Below are positions 1 to 7,583 of a stretch of 64,000 nucleotides of DNA, piece after piece. The notes under the pieces are model-generated. The model made no database searches and was not told the DNA's origin. It saw only the letters and a list, made by a program, of their open reading frames with translations. The DNA lies in assembly GCA_041166745.1 (NCBI GenBank), contig JBEEGH010000018.1:24021-88020 (forward strand). Reading direction: 5' to 3'. How positions within the stretch are numbered: the stretch's first letter is position 1; each line of letters starts with the position of its first letter. This DNA comes from DASUCS01 sp041166745 (GTDB taxonomy: Bacteria; Actinomycetota; Acidimicrobiia; Acidimicrobiales; JACDCH01). Position numbers and translations under genes: made by a program.

Positions 1-369
1 GCCGGCCAGAAGCCGATCGTCACCAAGGCCAAGAAGTCGATCGCTGGCTTCAAGCTTCGAGAAGGCAACGCGATCGGCGCCAAGGTCACCTTGCGCGGCG
101 ATCGCATGTGGGAGTTCCTCGATCGGCTCATCAGCATCGCCGTTCCCCGTATCCGCGACTTCCGCGGCTTGCCGACCACGCTCGATGGCAGCGGCAACTA
201 CACGTTCGGTGTCACCGAGCAGTTGATCTTCCCGGAGATCGATTACGACCGGGTCGACGTGACTCGTGGCATGCACATCACGATCGTCACCACCGCTCGC
301 AACGACGCCGAGGGCAAGGCGTTGCTGCAAGCGTTCGGTTTTCCATTTCGTAGAGAAGGACAGCAGTAA
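1..369 (+). CDS. rplE: 50S ribosomal protein L5, C-terminal part
   Basis: This is the last 122 codons of L5, a 5S rRNA-binding protein of the large-subunit central protuberance. The frame is open from the first base, so the start lies outside the window. Typical L5 segments are visible, such as LRGDRMWEFLDRL and PRIRDFRGL, followed by the GxYTFGVTEQLIFPEI region. The stop overlaps the rpsN start as TAATG, so the two genes are translationally coupled, as usual in spc operons. Confidence 0.97.
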   Translation, partial: AGQKPIVTKAKKSIAGFKLREGNAIGAKVTLRGDRMWEFLDRLISIAVPRIRDFRGLPTTLDGSGNYTFGVTEQLIFPEIDYDRVDVTRGMHITIVTTARNDAEGKALLQAFGFPFRREGQQ

Positions 370-554
370 TGGCGAAGAAGGCACTCATCGAGAAGCAGCA
401 GCGCAAGCCCAAGTTCAAGGTGCGTGCGTACACGCGGTGCCGTCGTTGTGGCCGCCCGAAGTCGGTGTACCGCAAGTTCGGGCTCTGTCGCATCTGCCTT
501 CGCGAGCTCGTCCACGCGGGCGAGATCCCTGGTGTCACGAAAGCGAGTTGGTGA
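369..554 (+). CDS. rpsN: 30S ribosomal protein S14, zinc-binding (type Z)
   Basis: A 61-residue S14 that helps assemble the small-subunit head. Cys24, Cys27, Cys40 and Cys43 form the CxxC-x12-CxxC zinc knuckle, so this is the short zinc form rather than the ~100-residue zinc-free form. The ATG overlaps the L5 stop. An unusually long 116-base gap to rpsH follows and contains a leader frame and a hairpin, described separately. Confidence 0.97.
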   Translation: MAKKALIEKQQRKPKFKVRAYTRCRRCGRPKSVYRKFGLCRICLRELVHAGEIPGVTKASW

Positions 555-569
555 GGAGGTGAGCATCCG

Positions 570-674
570 ATGATGACCGACTCTGTTCTTATTGCTCGGC
601 TCACTGCGTTCGCCTGCGCTGCCGGCGGCTCGCTCGCGCTAGCACCGCCGGCCTGTGGGGGGCGAAGCCGATGA
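570..674 (+). CDS. possible 34-residue leader peptide ahead of rpsH
   Basis: A short frame starts MMTD, the same four residues that begin S8. It is preceded by a strong Shine-Dalgarno sequence (GAGGAGGTGA, about 554-563) and ends with TGA overlapping the rpsH ATG as ATGA. The rest, rich in Ala, Gly and Leu, resembles no family I know. The frame may couple rpsH translation to rpsN, or may only be the old S8 start stranded by an insertion. Open frames of this size are common at this GC content, so expression is unproven. Confidence 0.35.
   Translation: MMTDSVLIARLTAFACAAGGSLALAPPACGGRSR
621..652 (+). other. hairpin in the rpsN-rpsH gap
   Basis: GCCGGCGG (621-628) pairs perfectly with CCGCCGGC (645-652) around a 16-base loop. 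It lies inside the leader frame and ends 18 bases before the rpsH ATG. There is no T-tract, so it is not a typical terminator. It could modulate coupling or be the core of a small palindromic insert. Confidence 0.55.
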
Positions 675-1072
675 TGACCGACCCGATTGCCGACATGCTC
701 ACCCGCGTGCGCAACGCCAACGTGGCGATGCACGACCAGGTGCGTATGCCATCCTCCAAGAAGAAGGAGGCGCTCGCCGCCATCCTCAAGCAGGAGGGCT
801 ACATCGAGGGCTTCGAGGTGGGCGACGACCCTGGCCGTCCCGGCCGCGTGCTCACCGTCAACATGAAGTACTCGCCCGAGCGGCAACGCACGATCTCGGG
901 CCTGCGCCGAGTGAGCAAGCCCGGCCTTCGGGTGTACTCGGCGGCCGACAAGATTCCCCGCGTGCTCGGAGGCCTCGGCGTTGCCGTGGTTTCCACCAGC
1001 CGCGGTCTCCTGACCGACCGCGAGGCCCGCAAAGTGGGCGTCGGCGGCGAGATCCTCTGCTACGTCTGGTGA
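671..1072 (+). CDS. rpsH: 30S ribosomal protein S8
   Basis: S8 of 133 residues, a primary 16S rRNA-binding protein of the central domain; in E. coli it also represses the spc operon. The family start is visible as MTDPIADMLTRVRNA, and the C-terminal half has the STSRGLLTDREAR loop that contacts helix 21. Two tandem ATG codons (671 and 674) are possible starts; the second gives the usual MTDPI N-terminus. The only Shine-Dalgarno-like run nearby is a G-rich stretch at about 656-662. Confidence 0.97.
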   Translation: MMTDPIADMLTRVRNANVAMHDQVRMPSSKKKEALAAILKQEGYIEGFEVGDDPGRPGRVLTVNMKYSPERQRTISGLRRVSKPGLRVYSAADKIPRVLGGLGVAVVSTSRGLLTDREARKVGVGGEILCYVW

Positions 1073-1076
1073 TGTC

Positions 1077-1616
1077 ATGAGTCGTATTGGAAAAGCCCCG
1101 ATCCCCGTGCCCAGTGGCGTGACCGTGACGATCGCCGATCGCCACATCACCGTCGCGGGCCCGAAGGGCTCGCTCGACCGCGACATCCCCGGTGTCATCA
1201 CCATCCGTCAGGACGACAGCGAGCTGCTGGTTGAACGGCCGAATGACGAGCGCCAGAACCGTGCACAGCACGGCCTCACCCGCTCGCTCGTGAACAACAT
1301 GGTCGTCGGCGTCACCCAGGGCTTCGTGAAGGAGCTCGAGATCGTCGGCGTCGGCTACCGCGCCATGGCTCAGGGCACGACCGCCATCGAGCTCGCCCTC
1401 GGGTTCAGTCACCCGGTGCGCGTCGAGGCGCCTCCTGGCATCGAATTCGAGGTGCCTCAGCCGACCCGCATCTCGGTGAAGGGCATCGACAAGGAAGCCG
1501 TCGGCCAGGTCGCGGCGAATATTCGCAAGATCCGCAAGCCCGAGCCCTACAAGGGCAAGGGCGTCCGCTACGCCGGCGAACATGTGCAACGCAAAGCCGG
1601 AAAGACAGGCAAGTAG
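1077..1616 (+). CDS. rplF: 50S ribosomal protein L6
   Basis: L6 of 179 residues, which binds 23S rRNA near the sarcin-ricin loop. It has the two duplicated L6 domains, the family opening MSRIGKAPI and the C-terminal RKPEPYKGKGVRY signature. It starts four bases after the rpsH stop and is followed two bases later by rplR, so it sits mid-operon. Confidence 0.97.
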   Translation: MSRIGKAPIPVPSGVTVTIADRHITVAGPKGSLDRDIPGVITIRQDDSELLVERPNDERQNRAQHGLTRSLVNNMVVGVTQGFVKELEIVGVGYRAMAQGTTAIELALGFSHPVRVEAPPGIEFEVPQPTRISVKGIDKEAVGQVAANIRKIRKPEPYKGKGVRYAGEHVQRKAGKTGK

Positions 1617-1618
1617 TC

Positions 1619-1981
1619 ATGGCCAGCGCCCACAAGACTCGAGAGTTGCGACTGCGGCGTCACCGTCGAGTGCGCAAGAAGGTGCGCGGCACCGCCGAGC
1701 GCCCGCGTCTCGCGGTGTTCCGCTCGAACAACCACATCACTGCTCAGATCATCGACGACGTCGTCGGCCGCACGTTGGCCGCGGCCTCGACCACCGAAGC
1801 CGATCTGCGTTCGGGTGCCACCGGCAACCGTGACGCGGCGAAGAAGATCGGCACGCTCGTCGCCGAGCGGGCCAAGGCTGCCGGCGTGTCGAAGGTGGTC
1901 TTCGATCGGGGCGGCTTCATGTACCACGGCCGTGTCGCGGCCGTCGCAGACGCAGCACGAGAAAACGGATTGGAATTCTGA
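1619..1981 (+). CDS. rplR: 50S ribosomal protein L18
   Basis: L18 of 120 residues, a 5S rRNA-binding protein of the central protuberance. A basic N-terminus rich in Arg and Lys is followed by RPRLAVFRSNNHI and the C-terminal VVFDRGGFMYHGRV motif. The TGA stop overlaps the rpsE start as TGATG. Confidence 0.97.
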   Translation: MASAHKTRELRLRRHRRVRKKVRGTAERPRLAVFRSNNHITAQIIDDVVGRTLAAASTTEADLRSGATGNRDAAKKIGTLVAERAKAAGVSKVVFDRGGFMYHGRVAAVADAARENGLEF

Positions 1982-2583
1982 TGGCAGAACGCGATCGCGA
2001 CCGCGACCGGGAACAAAGCAACCCTCGCAACTCGGGTGATGCCGGCCTGCGTGAGTCGCGGGTGATCAACATCAACCGCGTCGCCAAGGTCGTAAAGGGC
2101 GGCCGGCGCTTCAGCTTCACCGCGCTCGTCGTCATCGGCGACGGCAACGGTCGCGTCGGCTTGGGCTACGGCAAGGCCAAGGAAGTCCCGCTGGCCATCC
2201 AGAAGGGCACCGAAGAAGCCCGCAAGAACCTCTTCAACGTCGCGTTGGCCGGCTCGACGATCACCCACCCGGTGATCGGTCGGGAGGGCGCTGGTCGCGT
2301 CCTGATGAAGCCGGCCGCTCCCGGTACCGGCGTCATCGCCGGTGGTGCGGCGCGAGCCATTCTCGAAGAAGCGGGCATCCACGACGTGCTCTGCAAGTCG
2401 CTCGGTTCGGCCAACCACATCAACGTGGCCCGAGCAACCATCGCCGGGCTCAAAGCGCTCAAGCGCCCGGACGAGGTCGCCCGCCTGCGCGGTCTGTCGC
2501 CGGAAGAGTTCGTGCCGAAGGGTCTGCTCAACGCGTACCGCGAGAGCCAGCGCGGCCCGGTCGAATACACCGAGGTGAAGTAG
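1981..2583 (+). CDS. rpsE: 30S ribosomal protein S5
   Basis: S5 of 200 residues, which with S4 and S12 controls decoding accuracy. The first 25 residues are a charged, repetitive Arg/Asp extension. The double-stranded-RNA-binding-like domain follows (VAKVVKGGRRFSFTALVVIGD), then the C-terminal domain with GRVLMKPAAPGTGVIAGG. Start and rplR stop overlap. The extension is longer than in E. coli S5 and is probably disordered. Confidence 0.97.
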   Translation: MAERDRDRDREQSNPRNSGDAGLRESRVININRVAKVVKGGRRFSFTALVVIGDGNGRVGLGYGKAKEVPLAIQKGTEEARKNLFNVALAGSTITHPVIGREGAGRVLMKPAAPGTGVIAGGAARAILEEAGIHDVLCKSLGSANHINVARATIAGLKALKRPDEVARLRGLSPEEFVPKGLLNAYRESQRGPVEYTEVK

Positions 2584-2589
2584 GAGCAG

Positions 2590-2769
2590 ATGGCAGAGCT
2601 CAAGGTGACGCAGATCCGATCCGGTATCGGGACCAAGCCAAAGCAGCGGGGTACGTTGCGCGCGCTCGGCCTCGGCCGCATCGGCAAGTCGAACACCTTG
2701 CCCGACCGCCCTGAGATCCGGGGCATGGTCGCCAAGGTTCCGCACCTCGTGAAGGTCGAGGAAGTCTGA
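2590..2769 (+). CDS. rpmD: 50S ribosomal protein L30
   Basis: L30 of 59 residues, a small 23S-binding protein. The ATG follows the rpsE stop by six bases, with GGAG just upstream. Visible family features are the opening LKVTQIRSGIG, the TLRALGLGRIG segment and the closing VKVEEV. Length and gene order (S5-L30-L15) agree with the spc operon. Confidence 0.96.
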   Translation: MAELKVTQIRSGIGTKPKQRGTLRALGLGRIGKSNTLPDRPEIRGMVAKVPHLVKVEEV

Positions 2770-2847
2770 CGTGCGAGGGAAGCGAGCACGTGACGACCGG
2801 GCGAGCGCCAGCTCGCCGGGCGTCGATGGGTTCGGGGCGCAGCCCCG
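2769..2847 (+). other. three tandem hairpins in the rpmD-rplO gap
   Basis: Inverted repeats are ACGTGC (2769-2774)/GCACGT (2786-2791), GGCGAGC (2800-2806)/GCTCGCC (2811-2817) and CGGGGC (2833-2838)/GCCCCG (2842-2847). The last abuts the rplO Shine-Dalgarno GGGAGG at about 2848-2852, so folding could affect L15 translation. No T-tracts follow, so none is a typical terminator. Confidence 0.5.
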
Positions 2848-2860
2848 GGAGGAACGATGA
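2771..2860 (+). CDS. possible 29-residue leader frame ahead of rplO
   Basis: A GTG one base after the rpmD stop opens a 29-codon frame rich in Arg, Ser and Asp. It stops with TGA overlapping the rplO ATG as ATGA. It resembles the arrangement ahead of rpsH. There is no clear Shine-Dalgarno sequence of its own, and the product resembles nothing I know. It could relay ribosomes across the gap by termination-reinitiation, or be chance. Confidence 0.25.
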   Translation: MRGKRARDDRASASSPGVDGFGAQPREER

Positions 2861-3345
2861 AGGTTCATGATCTGAAGCCCGCAGCGGGCTCCAACACCCG
2901 GGGCATTCGCGTCGGCCGAGGCACCGCCGGCCGTCGGGGCAAGACCGCCGGCCGCGGTACCAAAGGCCAGGGTGCACGCGGCGCCATCAAGATGAACTTC
3001 GAAGGCGGCCAGATGCCGCTGCACATGCGCGTGCCGAAGTTGAAGGGTTTCAAGAATCCGTTCCGCGTCGAGTACCAGGCGATCAACCTCGACATCATCG
3101 AGGCGTCAGCGCTCGACGACGTTTCGCCCGAATCGCTCCACCGCAAGGGCCTCACCCACAAGGGTGCGCTCGTCAAGGTCTTGGGCCGAGGTGAGCTCAC
3201 ACGCAAGGTCAATGTCAGCGCACATGCATTTTCCAAGTCGGCCGAAAGCGCCATCACCGCGGCCGGGGGTAGCGTGACGGTTCTCCCGCCGCCGTTCGGC
3301 AATGGCCGACCGCCAGCCAAAGGCAACGCCCACACCAACCGGTAA
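2857..3345 (+). CDS. rplO: 50S ribosomal protein L15
   Basis: L15 of 162 residues, a late-assembly large-subunit protein. The glycine-rich basic N-terminal arm that threads into 23S rRNA is clear (KTAGRGTKGQGARG), followed by FEGGQMPLHMRVPKLKGF and the globular C-terminal domain. GGGAGG lies five bases upstream of the ATG. It ends with an extra basic, Pro-rich tail. Confidence 0.96.
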   Translation: MKVHDLKPAAGSNTRGIRVGRGTAGRRGKTAGRGTKGQGARGAIKMNFEGGQMPLHMRVPKLKGFKNPFRVEYQAINLDIIEASALDDVSPESLHRKGLTHKGALVKVLGRGELTRKVNVSAHAFSKSAESAITAAGGSVTVLPPPFGNGRPPAKGNAHTNR

Positions 3346-3346
3346 C

Positions 3347-3362
3347 GCCGCTCCCCAGCGGC
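3347..3362 (+). other. hairpin between rplO and secY
   Basis: GCCGCT (3347-3352) pairs with AGCGGC (3357-3362) around a CCCC loop, just after the L15 stop and 18 bases before the secY start. It has no T-tract and belongs to the set of hairpins found in gaps of this operon. Confidence 0.45.
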
Positions 3363-3380
3363 CCGAACGGAGTCGTCCCG

Positions 3381-4703
3381 TTGCTCTCGAGCCTCAAGAA
3401 CATGTTCAAAGTTCCGGACCTGCGGAACAAGATCCTGTTCACGCTGCTGATGCTCGCCATCTATCGGCTGGGCTCACACGTCCCCGTGCCGGGGATCGAC
3501 CTCTCCGCGGTGAAAGCGCTGCAGGACGAGGCCAAGAACGGCGGCGTGCTCAGCTTCCTCCAGCTGTTCTCCGGTGGCGCGCTCACGCAGTTTGCGGTGT
3601 TCGCGCTCGGCATCATGCCGTACATCACGAGCTCGATCATCATGCAGATCCTCACGGTGGTGATCCCCAAGCTCGAGCAATGGCAGCAGCAGGGCGCAGT
3701 CGGCCAGCGCAAGATCACCCAGTGGACTCGTTACCTCACGATCGCCATCGCTCTAGTGCAGTCGTTCGGTCTTTCGTACCTGTTCCACAACGGCGGCGGC
3801 GGGTTCGGCCGGGTCAACAACACCACCGGCCTCGACCTCTTCGGTGGCGACCAGAACTTCAACCTGCCTCGCATCAGCCTCGTGGTGCTCACGCTCGTCG
3901 CGGGCACGGCCTTGCTGATGTGGATGGGTGAGCTCATCACCCAGCGCGGCATCGGCAACGGCATGTCACTGCTGATCTTCGCCTCCGTCGTGTCGACGAT
4001 GCCGGCGAGCGGTGGTCAGATCAAGGCCGAGAAGGGCCTCGCCTGGCTGCTCATTCTCATTGGCGTCGGCATCATCATCCTGATCGGCATCGTGTTCGTG
4101 GAGCAGGGCCAACGACGAATACCCGTCCAATTCGCGAAACGGGTCGTCGGCCGGCGCATGTACGGCGGCCAGTCGACGTACATCCCGCTCAAGGTCAACC
4201 AGGCGGGCGTGATCCCGATCATCTTCGCCAGCTCCGTTCTCTATCTCCCGGTGATCGCCGGCAACATCCTTCCCGCCGACGGGTGGGGCGCCAGCGTGCA
4301 GCGGTTCATCAACGACCACGTGATCAAACAGAGCGACATCGGCCACATCGTGCTGTACGGCTTGCTCATCATCGGGTTCACGTACTTCTACACACTGATC
4401 ACGTTCGACCCCCACCAGCAGGCCGACACGATTCGCAAGCAGGGTGGCTTCATACCGGGCATCCGCCCCGGGCCGCAGACGGAGCGCTACCTCGGCAAGA
4501 TCGTCTCGCGCATCACCCTTCCTGGCGCATTGTTCATCACGGCGATCGCGTTGCTGCCCGCGGTGATGCTGGCCGTCGCCAACATCCAGAACTTCCCGTT
4601 CGCGGGTACCACCGTGCTCATCGCGGTCGGCGTCGCGCTCGAGACGATGAAGCAGATCGACAGCCAGCTCATGATGCGCAACTACGAGGGATTCTTGAAG
4701 TGA
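3381..4703 (+). CDS. secY: preprotein translocase subunit SecY
   Basis: SecY of 440 residues, the channel subunit of the SecYEG export translocon in the inner membrane. About ten hydrophobic segments are visible. Family signatures include the N-terminal FKVPDLRNKILFTLL, the first-segment region with GSHVPVPGI, GITQRGIGNG-type sequence near residue 180 (ITQRGIGNGMSLLIF) and IPLKVNQAGVIPIIFASS. The chosen TTG start gives the usual MLSSLKNMF beginning; a later in-frame ATG at 3402 would remove it. The channel is made next to ribosomal proteins, as in most bacteria. Confidence 0.96.
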   Translation: MLSSLKNMFKVPDLRNKILFTLLMLAIYRLGSHVPVPGIDLSAVKALQDEAKNGGVLSFLQLFSGGALTQFAVFALGIMPYITSSIIMQILTVVIPKLEQWQQQGAVGQRKITQWTRYLTIAIALVQSFGLSYLFHNGGGGFGRVNNTTGLDLFGGDQNFNLPRISLVVLTLVAGTALLMWMGELITQRGIGNGMSLLIFASVVSTMPASGGQIKAEKGLAWLLILIGVGIIILIGIVFVEQGQRRIPVQFAKRVVGRRMYGGQSTYIPLKVNQAGVIPIIFASSVLYLPVIAGNILPADGWGASVQRFINDHVIKQSDIGHIVLYGLLIIGFTYFYTLITFDPHQQADTIRKQGGFIPGIRPGPQTERYLGKIVSRITLPGALFITAIALLPAVMLAVANIQNFPFAGTTVLIAVGVALETMKQIDSQLMMRNYEGFLK

Positions 4704-4707
4704 TTCG

Positions 4708-4725
4708 GCCGACGACGAGGTCGGC
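4708..4725 (+). other. hairpin between secY and adk
   Basis: GCCGAC (4708-4713) pairs with GTCGGC (4720-4725), starting four bases after the secY stop. The 81-base gap is otherwise G-rich. It may be a weak attenuator; there is no T-run. Confidence 0.4.
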
Positions 4726-4784
4726 GGCGCCGTTGAGGGGTGGGCGGCGGGGCGGTAGCGGGTAGCAACCATGGGGGACACGGC

Positions 4785-5459
4785 GTGATACCCGGGGTCC
4801 GTCTCGTGATCCTGGGAAGGCAGGGGGCGGGCAAGGGCACGCAATGCACCCGCCTGGCGCGCCATTACATCGTCCCGCACATCTCGACCGGCGACATCCT
4901 GCGCGCCGCGTTCAAGGAAGGCACTGACTTCGGCCGTAAGGCGCAGGAGTACATGTCCCGAGGTGACCTGTTGCCCGACGACATCATCATCGGAGTTGTC
5001 GGCGAGCGGCTGGTCAAGGACGACACGCGCACACGCGGCTACATCCTCGACGGTTTCCCGCGAACGGTGGGCCAGGCCGAGGCCCTGGCCGAGCTCACGT
5101 CTGAAGCGCCCATCGATCTCGCCATCGACCTCGAGGTGCCCGAGGACATCGTGCTGTTGCGCATCTCGAACCGGCGAGTCTGTGTCGATTGCGGCACCAA
5201 CTACTCCGTACAGGCGCCGCCCCGATACGACTGGATCTGCGACGTGTGTGGTGGCGACGTCGTGCACCGCGAAGACGACACGCCCGACGCCGTACGGAAA
5301 CGCCTCGACCTCTACAGCAAGGAGACCGAGCCGCTCATCGCATACTTCGAGCAGCTCCGTATGCTCGTCGGAGTCGACGGGATCGGGTCGGCCGACGAGG
5401 TGACCCAACGAATCGTGCACGCCATCGAGTCGCGCGGCAGGGGCGGCGTGGTCGGATGA
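4785..5459 (+). CDS. adk: adenylate kinase
   Basis: A 224-residue kinase interconverting ATP + AMP and 2 ADP in the cytosol. The P-loop GRQGAGKGT is at residues 11-19, followed by the AMP-binding STGD and DGFPRT motifs. The LID has a zinc-finger form with Cys133, Cys136, Cys152 and Cys155, as in Gram-positive long-form enzymes. I chose the GTG at 4785 because GGGGGA sits seven bases upstream and it gives the normal N-terminus; an in-frame GTG at 4740 would add an unlikely Gly-rich tail. The map gene follows after ten bases. Confidence 0.95.
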   Translation: MIPGVRLVILGRQGAGKGTQCTRLARHYIVPHISTGDILRAAFKEGTDFGRKAQEYMSRGDLLPDDIIIGVVGERLVKDDTRTRGYILDGFPRTVGQAEALAELTSEAPIDLAIDLEVPEDIVLLRISNRRVCVDCGTNYSVQAPPRYDWICDVCGGDVVHREDDTPDAVRKRLDLYSKETEPLIAYFEQLRMLVGVDGIGSADEVTQRIVHAIESRGRGGVVG

Positions 5460-5469
5460 GGAGGATCGA

Positions 5470-6225
5470 ATGACCACAGCCACCGTGCGCAAGACAGACG
5501 ATCAACTGAAGAAGATGCGTCTGGCCGGACGCGTCGTAGCCGAGATGCACGAGAAGGTGCGCGCGGCCATCCGGCCTGGAATCACGACGCTCGAACTGGA
5601 TCGAGTGGCTCGCGACGTACTCGATCGACGGGGCGCGAAGTCGAACTTCCTCAACTACCACGGCTTTCCCGCGGTCATCTGCGCGTCGCCGAACGACATG
5701 ATCGTGCACGGCATCCCCGGCTCGTATCGCCTGAAGGAAGGCGACATCATCGGGATCGACTGCGGAGCGATCGTCGAGGGTTGGCACGGCGATGCCGCGT
5801 TCACCACAGGCGTGGGGCGGATCGATCCTGAGGCACAACGGCTCGTGGATGTCACGGAGGCCTCGCTGCACGCCGGGATCGCGCAGATGGTCGAGGGCAA
5901 CCGACTGTCGGACATCGGCCACGCGGTGCAAGTCGTCGCCGAAGAGGCGGGGTTCTCGGTCGTGCGCGGGTACGAGGGCCACGCCATCGGCACTGCCATG
6001 CACGAGAAGCCGGGTGTGCCGAACTACGGCGACCCCGGGAGAGGCCCGAAGCTGAAGCCGGGAATGGTGTTCGCCATCGAGCCCATGGTCAACATCGGCA
6101 CATACAAGACCAAGGTGCTCGACGACGGCTGGAGCGTGATGACGGCAGACGGGTCGCTGTCCGCCCATTTCGAGCACACCATCGCCATCACCGACGACGG
6201 CCCCGAGATCCTGACCGTCCCTTAG
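5470..6225 (+). CDS. map: methionine aminopeptidase, type I
   Basis: A 251-residue metalloenzyme that removes the initiator Met from new proteins. All five metal ligands fall at the E. coli numbering: Asp97, Asp108, His171, Glu204 and Glu235. There is no N-terminal SH3-binding or zinc-finger extension, so it is the short class Ia form. A GAGGA sequence precedes the ATG. It is the last gene of the secY-adk-map run; unusually, infA does not follow directly. Confidence 0.96.
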   Translation: MTTATVRKTDDQLKKMRLAGRVVAEMHEKVRAAIRPGITTLELDRVARDVLDRRGAKSNFLNYHGFPAVICASPNDMIVHGIPGSYRLKEGDIIGIDCGAIVEGWHGDAAFTTGVGRIDPEAQRLVDVTEASLHAGIAQMVEGNRLSDIGHAVQVVAEEAGFSVVRGYEGHAIGTAMHEKPGVPNYGDPGRGPKLKPGMVFAIEPMVNIGTYKTKVLDDGWSVMTADGSLSAHFEHTIAITDDGPEILTVP

Positions 6226-6231
6226 TACGCT
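6226..6231 (+). promoter_or_regulatory. -10 box TACGCT for a leaderless methyltransferase transcript
   Basis: TACGCT ends six bases before the GTG start of the methyltransferase, and no Shine-Dalgarno sequence is present. The spacing implies transcription starts at or beside the start codon. No convincing -35 element is visible. Confidence 0.45.
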
Positions 6232-6237
6232 TCCCGC

Positions 6238-7533
6238 GTGGCCGAGCGTCGACGTCGCCCTACTGCGACATCGGCGTTCGGGGTGTCGAAACGCGAGGGC
6301 CACGATTCGTCGGCGTTCTACGCGCGGTTCATACCGCCCGAGATTTCCAAGGATTCGACGGTCAACGAGCCGAAGCTGATCGACGAGATCATCGTCGGTG
6401 ACAGTCGCGACATGACCGACGTCGCCGATGCATCCGTCGCGTTGGTGGTCACGTCTCCGCCCTACTTCGCGGGCAAGGAGTACGAAGCTGCGCTGGGGGA
6501 GGGCCACATTCCGGGCTCGTACATCGAGTACCTGCAGATGCTCGAAGACGTGTTCTCGGAGTGTGTGCGCGTGCTCGAACCCGGCGGGCGGATCGCGGTG
6601 AACGTCGCCAACCTCGGCCGCCGGCCGTTCCGATCACTGGCCGCAGACGTCACGACCATTCTGCAGGACCGGCTGCGGTTGCTGCTGCGCGGCGAGATCG
6701 TGTGGCGCAAGGCGGTAGGCGCCAGCGGAAGTTGCGCCTGGGGCTCATTTCGCAGCCCGACCAACCCGACGCTGCGCGACCTCACGGAACGCGTGGTGAT
6801 CGCGAGCAAAGGACGTTTCGACCGGTCCCACGGTGGCGATGCCACCATCGGCCCCGACGAGTTCATGGACGCGACGCTCGACGTGTGGGACTTCCCGGCG
6901 GAGTCGGCCAAGCGGGTCGGTCACCCCGCGCCGTTCCCGGTCGAGTTGCCGCAGCGCTTGATCGAGCTCTACACGTTCTCGGGCGAGCTGGTGCTCGATC
7001 CGTTCATGGGGGCCGGCTCGGCCGCGGTGGCCGCGGTGCGAACCGGGCGCCGGTTCATCGGGTACGACACCGACCCCGCGTACGTCGAGGCGGCGCGGGC
7101 CCGAGTCGATGCGGAGCGAAAGTCGGCGTCGGCGCCGTCCGAGCAAGTCGGAAAGGTCGCGGCGCGACTGCTCGGGGAAGCGGGCTTCGCCGACGTCGTC
7201 GCAAACCGCAAGCCCCGGCGCGGCGCGCCCGTCGTCGTCGACCTCTCGGCGACCGACGCGAGCGGCCGCCCGTGGTGGTTCCTGGTGGCCGGAGGGTTCA
7301 CCAGCGGCCCCACCGGGCTGCGGCGCGCCGACGTGTTGTGGCGCACTCTCGGCCGAGCGGCGGCCCTGCACGCGTTCGCGCCTGACGTCTCCATCGCCGT
7401 CCTGACCACCGGCCTGCCCACGAAGGGCACCCCCAACGAGACGGCGTTGCGCGCGGTGGTGCCATCACCGATCCACGCCGTGATCGACCTCAGCGACGTG
7501 ACTGCGGCGGCGGACGCCCTCCGCGTGCTCTGA
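6238..7533 (+). CDS. orphan DNA methyltransferase (beta-class N4/N6 type) with C-terminal extra domain
   Basis: A 431-residue protein with S-adenosylmethionine-dependent amino-methyltransferase motifs. TSPPY (motif IV) is at residues 72-76 and DPFMGAG (motif I, SAM binding) at 254-260, then FIGYDTDPAYVEAA near 275. The order IV before I is that of the beta class, the group of HinfI- and CcrM-type enzymes. TSPPY fits N4-cytosine or related targets; base and site cannot be told. Residues about 290-431 form a separate domain with VVVDLSATD, WWFLVAGG and LRRADVLWRTLGRAAALH; it might be a nuclease-like fold, but I cannot confirm that. No restriction gene is nearby, so it may act in epigenetic marking. 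The GTG start is probably leaderless. Confidence 0.8.
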   Translation: MAERRRRPTATSAFGVSKREGHDSSAFYARFIPPEISKDSTVNEPKLIDEIIVGDSRDMTDVADASVALVVTSPPYFAGKEYEAALGEGHIPGSYIEYLQMLEDVFSECVRVLEPGGRIAVNVANLGRRPFRSLAADVTTILQDRLRLLLRGEIVWRKAVGASGSCAWGSFRSPTNPTLRDLTERVVIASKGRFDRSHGGDATIGPDEFMDATLDVWDFPAESAKRVGHPAPFPVELPQRLIELYTFSGELVLDPFMGAGSAAVAAVRTGRRFIGYDTDPAYVEAARARVDAERKSASAPSEQVGKVAARLLGEAGFADVVANRKPRRGAPVVVDLSATDASGRPWWFLVAGGFTSGPTGLRRADVLWRTLGRAAALHAFAPDVSIAVLTTGLPTKGTPNETALRAVVPSPIHAVIDLSDVTAAADALRVL

Positions 7534-7583
7534 ACCGAACGGTCGTGTCCTCGCGACAGCCCGATCGTGCGTCGGTACGAGAG

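Larger units (their letters stand above)
567..682 (+). repeat. 15-bp direct repeat flanking an 86-bp insert at the rpsH start
   Basis: CCGATGATGACCGAC occurs at 567-581 and again at 668-682. The second copy contains the rpsH start codons. The copies flank 86 bases that hold an inverted repeat. This looks like a duplication or insertion that copied the S8 start region; the stronger ribosome-binding site now lies ahead of the upstream copy. Confidence 0.8.

Noticed and set aside
4771..4788. A five-codon frame (ATG to TGA) ending on the adk GTG as GTGA.
   Set aside because: Too short to separate from chance; the same G-run works as the adk Shine-Dalgarno site.
6238..7533. A complete restriction-modification system.
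   Set aside because: Neighbours are a lipoprotein and map; no endonuclease gene is present, and a nuclease role for the C-terminal domain is unproven.
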